A program made the position numbers and the translations under genes. Below, piece after piece: positions 1 to 6,439 of a DNA stretch of 10,846 nucleotides. The stretch spans positions 1-10,846 of the forward strand of contig CAZAQL010000093.1 of the NCBI GenBank assembly GCA_964487295.1, written 5' to 3'. The notes beneath the pieces are model-generated. The model made no database searches. It had not been told where the DNA came from and saw nothing but the letters and a program-made list of their open reading frames with translations. Within the stretch, counting starts at the first letter, position 1. The number at the start of each line of letters is the position of its first letter. The DNA is from JAPEKQ01 sp964487295 (GTDB taxonomy: Bacteria > Joyebacterota > Joyebacteria > Joyebacterales > Joyebacteraceae).

Positions 1-1269
1 TTCTCGACCGTCAACACGATGTGGGACGGTGAGGTCGTGGGTGGCGAGCTCGTTCGAGACGAGGCCTTCGAGGACAAGTTCACGTTCACGTTCGCCAGTG
101 TGCTCGTTTACGGAGACGGCTACTTCTCCTTCGATGGAGGAGAGGGACTGCCTGAGCACTCTCAGGACTGGTGGCACGACTGGTACGACGTCGACCTCGG
201 GAAGGCGCTGGGTCGATCCGAGGAGGTGCCGAAGAGCATCGAGTGGGTCAGCCTCGCCCACATGGTGAGAGCCCGGAGATTCGAGCGCGGTGTCGTCGTG
301 GTCAATCCGACGTCGGTCACGCAGAGGGTAGACCTGGGAGCTCAGTATGCGCCTCTGTCGTCTCACAACGGGCTCTTCTATCCGTATCTTGAGCACGTTA
401 AGAAGGTCAATGTGGAGCGCCAGTCAGGCGCGCTCGTGGTCGGCAGCGGTCGCATGCTGCTGATGCAGTCCGGACTGCAGGCCGAGCGCGGGGAATCGGG
501 CGTTGTGACGCTGTCGTGGGAGCCGGTTCACGGGGCGGCCCGGTACAGCGTCTACAAGGCACACAGGCCGGAGGGGACCACGAACCCGATCTACCTCGAG
601 TCCGTCGTGACGGAACCGTGCTTCGTCGACACCCTGGCGTCGTGGGAGTCGGCGTTCTACCGCGTGGCGCCCATCGACGACATCGGGTGTGAGGGGCCGC
701 CGAGTGTGATGGCGGGGCTGCGACCCGATCAGGCCCGCGCGATGCAGGCCGATGACGAGAACGTGGACGAGGGCATGAGGAGCCGGACCACGGGTGCTGA
801 TGACGAGCTGAACAGCTGCGATGTTCCCGGGCGGGCGGATGGGACCGGGGCCGGAGCGTGGCACGAGACGATGCGCGCGGGCGAGGAGTACGCGCGTGGC
901 TGTGCCGTGGATGTCGACGGGGCGGCGGAGCCGCGCAGCGATGGTAGCGCGGGCGTGGATGTCGGGGAGTCGGGACCGGTCAGGCCCGTCACCGCGAGTC
1001 CGAACCCCGTGTTCGCCTCGACGCGGATCGCGTGCGACGTCGGTCCCGGGTCCCCGCTCGGGAAGGAGGTCGGGGTCGCCGTCTACGACATTCGTGGACG
1101 GCTCGTGACGCGCCTTCGCCTCGAGCCGGCGGCCGGCGGATGGACCGGAGCGGACTGGGATCTCACGGCGCGGGACGGCTCGCGCGTGGCCCCCGGCTGC
1201 TATCTGATGGTGACCGAAGGGCTCTTCCCGCCTGCCCGCGGCAAGGTCCTCGTGCTGCCCGAGCGGTAG
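1..1269 (+). CDS. Putative secreted glycoside hydrolase (GHL15-like), 5'-truncated by window edge
   Basis: The reading frame is open from base 1 and runs to a TAG stop at 1267-1269, so the ATG at 19 is internal; the residues before it (FSTVNT) already align with the downstream paralogue. The first ~150 residues match the end of the catalytic barrel and following beta region of the complete gene at 1563-3593, sharing YGDGY-SFDGG, the Trp-rich WWH segment, the VVNP motif and NG-FYPY. Next comes an Fn3-like domain (about 475-715), then an acidic, low-complexity linker (about 720-985) that does not resemble the paralogue's linker, then a FlgD-like Ig domain (about 988-1266) with SPNP, YDIRGRLV and GCYLM. 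Such C-terminal domains often serve in surface attachment or type IX-type secretion in FCB bacteria. The substrate is unknown and polysaccharide hydrolysis is inferred only from family resemblance. The N-terminal half and signal peptide lie outside the window. Confidence 0.8.
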   Translation, partial: FSTVNTMWDGEVVGGELVRDEAFEDKFTFTFASVLVYGDGYFSFDGGEGLPEHSQDWWHDWYDVDLGKALGRSEEVPKSIEWVSLAHMVRARRFERGVVVVNPTSVTQRVDLGAQYAPLSSHNGLFYPYLEHVKKVNVERQSGALVVGSGRMLLMQSGLQAERGESGVVTLSWEPVHGAARYSVYKAHRPEGTTNPIYLESVVTEPCFVDTLASWESAFYRVAPIDDIGCEGPPSVMAGLRPDQARAMQADDENVDEGMRSRTTGADDELNSCDVPGRADGTGAGAWHETMRAGEEYARGCAVDVDGAAEPRSDGSAGVDVGESGPVRPVTASPNPVFASTRIACDVGPGSPLGKEVGVAVYDIRGRLVTRLRLEPAAGGWTGADWDLTARDGSRVAPGCYLMVTEGLFPPARGKVLVLPER

Positions 1270-1322
1270 CGCGGGGCTGGTAGCGGGGAGTTCGCGGCCG
1301 CGGCACCCCCGGAGGTGTTTGC

Positions 1323-1420
1323 GAGCGCCGCGCCCGCGCGCACGTGAGATGCTGCGGAGCGCCGCGCCCGTGCGCAAGTGAGATGCTGCGGAGCGCCGCG
1401 CCTGCTCGCGTGACATGCGT
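1323..1420. repeat. Three-copy 34-bp tandem repeat
   Basis: Copies begin at 1323, 1357 and 1391. Each opens with GAGCGCCGCGCC and closes with GTGAGATGCTGCG (GTGACATGCG in the third). Copies one and two are 34 bp and differ at only two positions (C/T at 1337/1371 and C/A at 1343/1377); the third is about 2 bp shorter and more diverged. The units abut directly with no spacers, so this is not a CRISPR array. It lies in the 293-bp gap between the two glycoside hydrolase paralogues. I see no gene in the array and know no function for it. Confidence 0.85.
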
Positions 1421-1453
1421 GGCGCGCGACCATGCAGGAGAAGAGATCGCCTG

Positions 1454-1478
1454 AGCCCGCCGGGAGCCCCGGCGGGCT
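1454..1478 (+). terminator. Perfect 11-bp hairpin, probable terminator
   Basis: The arm AGCCCGCCGGG (1454-1464) pairs perfectly with CCCGGCGGGCT (1468-1478) across a 3-nt loop. It lies about 185 bp after the first hydrolase stop and 85 bp before the next start, where a terminator would be expected. The downstream sequence (GTTACTTG) has few T residues, so it is a weak fit to the classical intrinsic terminator and could instead be an mRNA-stabilising 3' stem. Confidence 0.5.
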
Positions 1479-1483
1479 GTTAC

Positions 1484-1511
1484 TTGATGGTCGGCACAGA
1501 TGTTGCACAAT
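1484..1511 (+). promoter_or_regulatory. Weak candidate promoter for the second hydrolase
   Basis: TTGATG (1484-1489) and CACAAT (1506-1511) are separated by 16 bp and each match four of six bases of the sigma70 boxes. The site lies between the hairpin at 1454-1478 and the start at 1563. The match is poor compared with the two other promoters in the window, so this is a position-guided guess. Confidence 0.25.
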
Positions 1512-1562
1512 AGGCTGATTGCTGCGACACGAGACAGGCCGGCGAACGGGGGGAGATCGGCC

Positions 1563-3593
1563 ATGGTGAGGGTTCGAGCAGAGCGTCGCGACGCGCACCG
1601 CCGGAAAGCAAAGCTACGTCGCGCTGCGGCGGCGTGTGTCACGGTGTGTCTCGTCCTCGTGGGCCTCGGGGGCGCCGGTCGCGCGTCGGCCAGAACCCCC
1701 GGATCGTATCCCCGGACGGCCAACGTCTACTTCCCGACGCTCACGGGCGTCGACCTCGAGCAGCTGGCCCGGTACGACCTGCTGGTGCTGCCGGCCCGTG
1801 GGCAGGAGTGGTGCCAGGAGGAGCTGGCCACCCTGCGCGCCCTCAACCCCGACATCCTGCTGCTCGCCCACATGCCGGTCGGGTACCACGGTGACTGGGA
1901 GGCCCCGGCCGTCTTCCGCGACGTGCGCGAGGCGGCCAACGAGCACGACTGGTGGCTCCGTGACCGGCTGGGACACCGCGTGCTGCTTCCTTGCGGGGAC
2001 TACATCCTGAACCTCACCGAGTGGTGTCCGCCCGACGAGGACGGACGCATCCTGAGCGACTGGCTCGCGAAGCACATCGCGGACCGGCTGGGTCCGGGTG
2101 GTCTGTGGGACGGCGTCTACCTCGACTACTGCATGGACGACATCGCCTGGGCGGGAAGCGGGCTGGCGTGGGGAATAGACGCCGATGGCAATGGCCAGGT
2201 TGACGACTCGGCAGCCCTCGACGCCGCATGGCGGTCGGGGACGGAGCGATTCGTCACTCGGCTTCGCGGATACGTCGGAGACGACTACCTCATCGTTACC
2301 AACGGGAACAACACGCTGTACGATACATGCGACGGCGGCACGCGCGAGGACTTTCCCCACATGCACGGCGACTGGCTCGAGAACGTGACCGCGCCCGGGT
2401 ACGGCTACATCGCGATGCAGACGCGGTACCGGCAGCCCGCGGTGAACATCATCAACACGATCTGGCACGGTCCCGCCGACCCGTCGTCGGACATGCCCGA
2501 TCCGTCCGCCGAGCAGAAGCTCGGATATACGCTCGCGACGACGCTCATCTACGGGGACGGCTACTACTCGTTCGACGGAGGTCGCGGACTGCCGGACCAC
2601 TGCCAGATGTGGTGGCACGAGCTCTTCGAGCTCGACCTCGGCTTCCCGCTCGAGCGGGGGAGGGTCCTTGAGGCGTGGCCGGGCGGCTCGCCGTGGGTCG
2701 CCAACGGCGACATGGTCGCGGCCAGACGTTTCTCGCGGGGGCTCGCGGTCGTCAACCCGAGCACGTGCTCCCAGCGCGTGGAACTCGGCGGCGTCTACTA
2801 CCCGACGGACAGCTGGAACGGCAGCTTCTATCCGTACGAGCGATCGCGCTCGGACGCCGACCTCGGATACTGCACCGGCGCGTTCTACGTCGGCACGGGT
2901 GCGGTTCTCACGGCCGACCTGGAGATCGCGCTCAAGCGCGGCATCGGCGGCGATGTTCTACTGACGTGGAAGGACATCTCGGGTGCGGTCGCATACGCGG
3001 TCTACCGGTCGGAGACGCGGGGGCGCGGCCCGGAGGAGCTCGTTGCCATCGTCGACGGCCCGCAGTTCAGGGACGACGGCGCCGGTCCGCGCGGGAGCGT
3101 GAGATACCGCGTCTCTCCGATCGACGAACTCCTCTGCGAGGGCGCCCCGTCCGAGTCGGTCTCCGAGGAGTCCGTGGACGACGGGGGAATCGTCGAGGCC
3201 GAGATGTCCGGTGAGCCGGGCGGGCGGGACGGCGCCGGGCGACCGGGAGCCGGGATCCTCGTTCTCGACGGGCGCGGCGGTCCCGACGGGGACTTCGACG
3301 CGACGGGCGGACGCGTGGCCCTTCTCGGCGCGAGCCCGAATCCGGCCCGGAGCGAGACGTCGGTGGCCTTCACGGCCGGCGCGGGCGCGGGGGGCGAGCC
3401 GGTGCTGACGCTCTTCGATGTGCGCGGCCGCGCCGTCCGCAGCATCCGCGGCGATCGCGCCGCGACGGGAATGAACGAGATCCGCTGGGACCTCCGGCAC
3501 TCCTCGGGCGAGCGCGTGGCCTCAGGATGCTATCTCTACGCGCTCTCGGTCGGGGACGAAACGCTCCGCGGCAAGCTCCTCGTGCTCGACTGA
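1563..3593 (+). CDS. Putative secreted glycoside hydrolase (GHL15-like) with FlgD-like C-terminal domain
   Basis: The start is ATG 1563: a GGGGGGAG Shine-Dalgarno (1548-1555) lies 7 nt upstream and the product (676 aa) begins with a proper signal peptide. That peptide has an Arg/Lys-rich n-region (1-20), a hydrophobic core (21-39) and an ASA|R cleavage site after residue 43. Residues ~53-450 resemble the hypothetical glycosyl hydrolase TIM-barrel families (GHL15-like): the early strand VYFPTLTG, a barrel strand ending VYLDYCMDD (Asp188 is a candidate catalytic residue), and IYGDGYYSFDGG at ~329-340. An EF-hand-like calcium loop (D206-A-D-G-N-G-Q-V-D214) sits inside the barrel. An Fn3-like domain follows (~453-543), then an acidic Gly-rich linker and a FlgD-like Ig domain (~585-676; SPNP, FDVRGRAV, GCYLYAL). 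The protein is probably exported and anchored or released through that last domain. It is a tandem paralogue of the gene at 1-1269. Enzyme activity and substrate are inferred from family resemblance; the exact family is uncertain. Confidence 0.8.
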   Translation: MVRVRAERRDAHRRKAKLRRAAAACVTVCLVLVGLGGAGRASARTPGSYPRTANVYFPTLTGVDLEQLARYDLLVLPARGQEWCQEELATLRALNPDILLLAHMPVGYHGDWEAPAVFRDVREAANEHDWWLRDRLGHRVLLPCGDYILNLTEWCPPDEDGRILSDWLAKHIADRLGPGGLWDGVYLDYCMDDIAWAGSGLAWGIDADGNGQVDDSAALDAAWRSGTERFVTRLRGYVGDDYLIVTNGNNTLYDTCDGGTREDFPHMHGDWLENVTAPGYGYIAMQTRYRQPAVNIINTIWHGPADPSSDMPDPSAEQKLGYTLATTLIYGDGYYSFDGGRGLPDHCQMWWHELFELDLGFPLERGRVLEAWPGGSPWVANGDMVAARRFSRGLAVVNPSTCSQRVELGGVYYPTDSWNGSFYPYERSRSDADLGYCTGAFYVGTGAVLTADLEIALKRGIGGDVLLTWKDISGAVAYAVYRSETRGRGPEELVAIVDGPQFRDDGAGPRGSVRYRVSPIDELLCEGAPSESVSEESVDDGGIVEAEMSGEPGGRDGAGRPGAGILVLDGRGGPDGDFDATGGRVALLGASPNPARSETSVAFTAGAGAGGEPVLTLFDVRGRAVRSIRGDRAATGMNEIRWDLRHSSGERVASGCYLYALSVGDETLRGKLLVLD

Positions 3594-3632
3594 CCCTCGC
3601 GATGACCCTCTGCACCGACCGCCGTGACGGCG

Positions 3633-3654
3633 CGCCCCGGAGGCCTCCGGGGCG
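3633..3654. terminator. 22-bp perfect palindrome, candidate terminator
   Basis: CGCCCCGGAGG (3633-3643) is followed directly by its reverse complement (3644-3654), so the transcript can fold into a very stable stem with a tight loop. It lies 40 bp after the hydrolase stop and ahead of the promoter at 3688, so termination is its most likely role. No T-tract follows. As a perfect palindrome it could also be a protein-binding site. Confidence 0.45.
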
Positions 3655-3687
3655 GTCCGGACAAGAGCCAGGGTCGTGGAACCCTCC

Positions 3688-3716
3688 TTGACGCGAGCGG
3701 CGGGCGGTGCTAGCTT
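3688..3716 (+). promoter_or_regulatory. Sigma70-type promoter for the cvpA-clp-aldehyde dehydrogenase operon
   Basis: TTGACG (3688-3693) and TAGCTT (3711-3716) are separated by exactly 17 bp. A TG lies one base before the -10 box (3708-3709), as in extended -10 promoters. The start codon of cvpA is about 47 bp downstream. The -10 box resembles the TATCTT of the tRNA promoter at 7867-7895. Identified by eye. Confidence 0.6.
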
Positions 3717-3763
3717 CACCCGACAGGGCCACGCGTGGACACCGTCCGCAGCGAGGAGGGGTC

Positions 3764-4315
3764 ATGAACGGTGTGGATATCATCATCGTGATCATCCTGG
3801 CCATCGGCCTTCTGAGCGGTCTTGCCCGCGGGTTCGTGCGCACGCTGTTCGGGCTGGCGGGCATCGCCCTCGGACTCGTCGCCGCCGCGCGGCTGTTCGA
3901 CACCGTCGGCTCCAGCTTCCTGGCGTTCATCGCGAACGACAGGGTCGCGGCCGCGCTTGCCTTCCTGCTCGTCTTTGTCGTCGTCTTCCTCCTGGTCGCG
4001 CTTCTCGGCAGGCTCGTCGCGAGGGCGCTCGAGCTCGCCTCGCTGGGATGGGCCGACCGGCTCGCCGGCGGACTGGCGGGCGTCGTGATGGCGTGTCTGG
4101 CCGCGGGCGCGCTTCTCTGGGTCGTCTTCGCGATGGGGTGGCACGAGAACAGGGCGCTTCAGTGCTCCAGGCTCGCGCCCTCCGTTCTATCGGTCACCGA
4201 CGGGATCGTCGCGCTCATTCCCGAGGGGGCGTGGGAGGCGCTCGACAAGGAGTACGAGTCGCTTCGCGGTGACTGGCAGGACGCGCGACGCCGCGAGGGC
4301 ACGACGCTTCTCTGA
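3764..4315 (+). CDS. cvpA: CvpA family membrane protein
   Basis: The start is ATG 3764, preceded by AGGAGG (3754-3759). The product is 183 aa. Four hydrophobic segments are visible at about residues 4-21, 28-45, 62-82 and 101-123, followed by a soluble C-terminal tail. Family hallmarks are the early Asp (D5), the GLARGF motif (19-24) after the first segment, the Gly-rich second segment, and LGWADRLAGGLAG (94-106) leading into the fourth. The family is named for the E. coli colicin V production protein, an inner-membrane protein whose biochemical role is not settled. This is the first gene after the promoter at 3688. The AAA+ gene follows after an 83-nt gap, so co-transcription is likely, though nothing in the sequence shows a physical partnership. 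Confidence 0.85.
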   Translation: MNGVDIIIVIILAIGLLSGLARGFVRTLFGLAGIALGLVAAARLFDTVGSSFLAFIANDRVAAALAFLLVFVVVFLLVALLGRLVARALELASLGWADRLAGGLAGVVMACLAAGALLWVVFAMGWHENRALQCSRLAPSVLSVTDGIVALIPEGAWEALDKEYESLRGDWQDARRREGTTLL

Positions 4316-4398
4316 CCGCGAGGTGACGCCTGGCGGCCGCCGTCCGAGGACGCGTCCGCTCAGCCTTGATGCGTAAGGATGCGAGGGAAAGGACGACG

Positions 4399-6438
4399 AT
4401 GAGCGATCGGGACAGACCTGCGCCGCCCGGGGCGGAAGATGCTCCTGACCGGGACAGCGCATCGGGCCGGAGGAGCGCCCCCGGCGGCGACGGCGCCCCG
4501 GATCAGAAGACCGCTTCGAGAGGCGACGGCGCTCCGGATCAAGAGACCGCTTCGAGAGGCGACGGCGCTCCGGATCGGAAGACCGCTTCGAGTGGCGATG
4601 GCGCTCCGGCGCGGGAGAGCTCCGACGAGGGCGGGCAGCACCCCGAGCAGGAGCCCGACGTGCTCGGACAGCTGGGTATCGATCTGACGAAGCTGGCCGA
4701 GGCCGAGGGCTCGTTCCACGAGGATCTCTGGTCCGATCAGACCCGCCGCGTCCTCGAGGTTCTCGGAAAGCGCGAGCGGCACGCCGCGGCGCTCGTGGGT
4801 CCGAACGGCGTGGGCAAGCGGGGCCTCGTCTTCGCGCTCGCGTGGAAGCTGCTCGACGAACGGACCCCGCGCCAGCTGCGCGGCAGACGGCTTATCGAGC
4901 TTCCCTTCCACCGCGTCCTCGCCGGGGTGAGACAGCAGGGCGACTTCGAGAAGATCGTCTTCCTGGCCCTGCGGCAGGCGGCGGCCCGAGAGGACGTCGT
5001 GCTCTTCCTCGACAATTTCACGAGCTTCATCGGCGTATCGGGCAGCGGCCAGGCGCTTCTGGACGCCTCGTACGCCGTCGAGACGGCTCTGCATCAGCCC
5101 GGGCTCTACCTGCTCGCGAGCTGCACGCCCGAGCTCCATCGGGTGGCGACGTCCCGGCTGACCTGGCTCGAGCGGGCCATGACGGCCGTCGAGGTGCCCG
5201 AGCCGCCTCGTCACGTGACGATCTCCGTGCTCGAGCGGGCTGCCGAGGCCCTCGCCGGCTTTCACGGCGTTCGGATCGGACGCGAAGCGATCGAGGCGGC
5301 CGTCGACCTGTCCGGGTACTTCGTGAAGGAGCGCGTGCTGCCCGGTAAGGCCATGGAGCTTCTCGACGAGGCGTCGAGCAAGGCCGTGCTGCGAGGAGTG
5401 GGAGAAGGGGGTGCCGTGGCGGTATCCGACGTGACGGAGGCCCTCTCGGAATGGGTCGATATCCCTCCGGAGAAGCTCGGGGGAGCCATCAATGGAGAGC
5501 TGCTCGAACTCGAGAACGTACTTCAGAGACGCGTGAAGGGTCAGACGTCGTGCATTCGGAAGATCGCCGACGTCATCCGCGTCTCGAGGCTCGGTCTCGA
5601 TGCGCGCCCGCAGCGGCCGGACGGCGTGTTTCTGTTCGTCGGTCCGCCGGGCGTCGGGAAGAGCGAGCTGGCCCGCGCGCTCGCGGACGAGCTGTACGGC
5701 GGATCATCACGCTTCTTCGAGTTCAACATGACCCGCTACTCGGACGACGACGGGGCAGCCCGGCTGTTCGGGCTCTCCTTCGGAGACGTCGAGCACGTGG
5801 GCGACCTGACTCGCGTGGTCGAGCGCTGGCCGCACTCGGTCATCGTCTTCGAGCAGATCGAGCGGACCCACCGCGACGTGGCGGTCGCGCTGATGCAGAT
5901 CTTCCGGGACGGGTACGTGGTCGACGGCCAGGGGCGGCTCATCGAGTTCTCGGACACCGTCATCATCATGACGTCCAACTCGGAGAACCTCCTGCCGTCG
6001 GACGAGGAGAACGGGGCCGTCGGTTTCAGCCCCGTGTCGCAGGACAGAGAGGACCGCTACCTCAGAGAGGTGCGCGCGGCAGTGAGGAAGTTCTTCCCGA
6101 CGGAGTTCCTGGAGGGGATCGACGAGGTGCTGACGTTCGATCCGCTGAGCGACGCGGCCCTTCACGAGATCGTGCACCTTCACCTGGACGACGTGCGTGA
6201 GCGGCTGGCGGAGCGGGACGTCACCCTCGATGTTACGGAGGAGGCCGTCGCCAGGGTCGCCGAGAAGGGCGCGAGCCGCGAATACGGCGCGAGGCATCTG
6301 GGCCGGACGGTCGAGGGACTCGTCCTCAAGCCGGTCGCCCGATTCCTGCTCGCCAACCAGCAGGCGTCGGCGGTTCGCGTGCACGTCGTGGAGGGTGACA
6401 TCGAGGTCTGCGAGGCCACGCCCGGGAAGGAAGCCTGA
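4399..6438 (+). CDS. Clp/Hsp100-like double AAA+ protein with degenerate catalytic sites (pseudo-unfoldase)
   Basis: The start is ATG 4399 with AAGGA (4389-4393) 5 nt upstream; the TTG at 4366 and ATG at 4369 lack a ribosome site. The product is 679 aa. Residues 1-75 are low complexity with a 12-residue repeat in place of a Clp N-domain. First AAA+ module (~85-340): Walker A GPNGVGKR (134-141, Arg replaces Thr/Ser), pore-loop region RQQG (178-181, no Tyr), Walker B LFLDN (Asn206 replaces Glu), and LERA in place of LERR (Ala260). There is no coiled-coil middle domain. Second module (~375-670): Walker A GPPGVGKS (415-422, intact), pore loop GDVE (Asp463 replaces Tyr), Walker B VIVFEQ (E485-Q486 replaces D-E), sensor-1 Asn527, FLEGID (Gly573 replaces the arginine finger), and sensor-2 YGAR (Arg632 kept). 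A VGF tripeptide (541-543) sits where ClpC docks ClpP. The family unfolds proteins by ATP hydrolysis; this member probably binds nucleotide in the second site but hydrolyses little and lacks aromatic pore grips. A scaffold, adaptor or regulatory subunit is possible. Comparisons were made by eye against remembered ClpB/ClpC sequences. Confidence 0.85.
   Translation: MSDRDRPAPPGAEDAPDRDSASGRRSAPGGDGAPDQKTASRGDGAPDQETASRGDGAPDRKTASSGDGAPARESSDEGGQHPEQEPDVLGQLGIDLTKLAEAEGSFHEDLWSDQTRRVLEVLGKRERHAAALVGPNGVGKRGLVFALAWKLLDERTPRQLRGRRLIELPFHRVLAGVRQQGDFEKIVFLALRQAAAREDVVLFLDNFTSFIGVSGSGQALLDASYAVETALHQPGLYLLASCTPELHRVATSRLTWLERAMTAVEVPEPPRHVTISVLERAAEALAGFHGVRIGREAIEAAVDLSGYFVKERVLPGKAMELLDEASSKAVLRGVGEGGAVAVSDVTEALSEWVDIPPEKLGGAINGELLELENVLQRRVKGQTSCIRKIADVIRVSRLGLDARPQRPDGVFLFVGPPGVGKSELARALADELYGGSSRFFEFNMTRYSDDDGAARLFGLSFGDVEHVGDLTRVVERWPHSVIVFEQIERTHRDVAVALMQIFRDGYVVDGQGRLIEFSDTVIIMTSNSENLLPSDEENGAVGFSPVSQDREDRYLREVRAAVRKFFPTEFLEGIDEVLTFDPLSDAALHEIVHLHLDDVRERLAERDVTLDVTEEAVARVAEKGASREYGARHLGRTVEGLVLKPVARFLLANQQASAVRVHVVEGDIEVCEATPGKEA
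4486..4620 (+). repeat. 36-bp in-frame repeat coding a 12-residue unit
   Basis: Units start at 4486, 4522 and 4558, with a shortened fourth at 4594. Each encodes GDGAPD followed by a charged TAS tail (for example GDGAPDQETASR). The second and third DNA units are nearly identical, pointing to recent slippage or unequal exchange. A more diverged copy may precede them at about 4432-4470 (EDAPDRDSASG). The encoded tract is acidic, rich in Gly, Ala and Pro, and probably disordered. Copy number may vary between strains. Confidence 0.85.
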
Positions 6439-6439
6439 C

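Noticed and set aside
424..1416. Minus-strand open frame across the first hydrolase gene and the 34-bp repeats
   Set aside because: It starts within the tandem repeat and has Arg-rich text without domains; the plus strand carries recognisable Fn3-like and FlgD-like domains.
1323..1420. Possible CRISPR array
   Set aside because: The repeat units are directly adjacent with no spacers, there are only three, and no cas gene is present.
4366..4398. Upstream starts (TTG 4366, ATG 4369) for the Clp-like protein
   Set aside because: No Shine-Dalgarno precedes them, whereas ATG 4399 has AAGGA at a 5-nt spacing.
4360..5265. Minus-strand open frame opposite the Clp-like gene, with Ser/Arg repeats
   Set aside because: Its repeats are the complement of the plus-strand 36-bp repeat; no ribosome site or domain supports it.
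4399..6438. Clp-like gene as a decaying pseudogene
   Set aside because: The frame is uninterrupted over 680 codons, and structural motifs around the altered catalytic residues are preserved, so selective loss of catalysis is more likely than decay.
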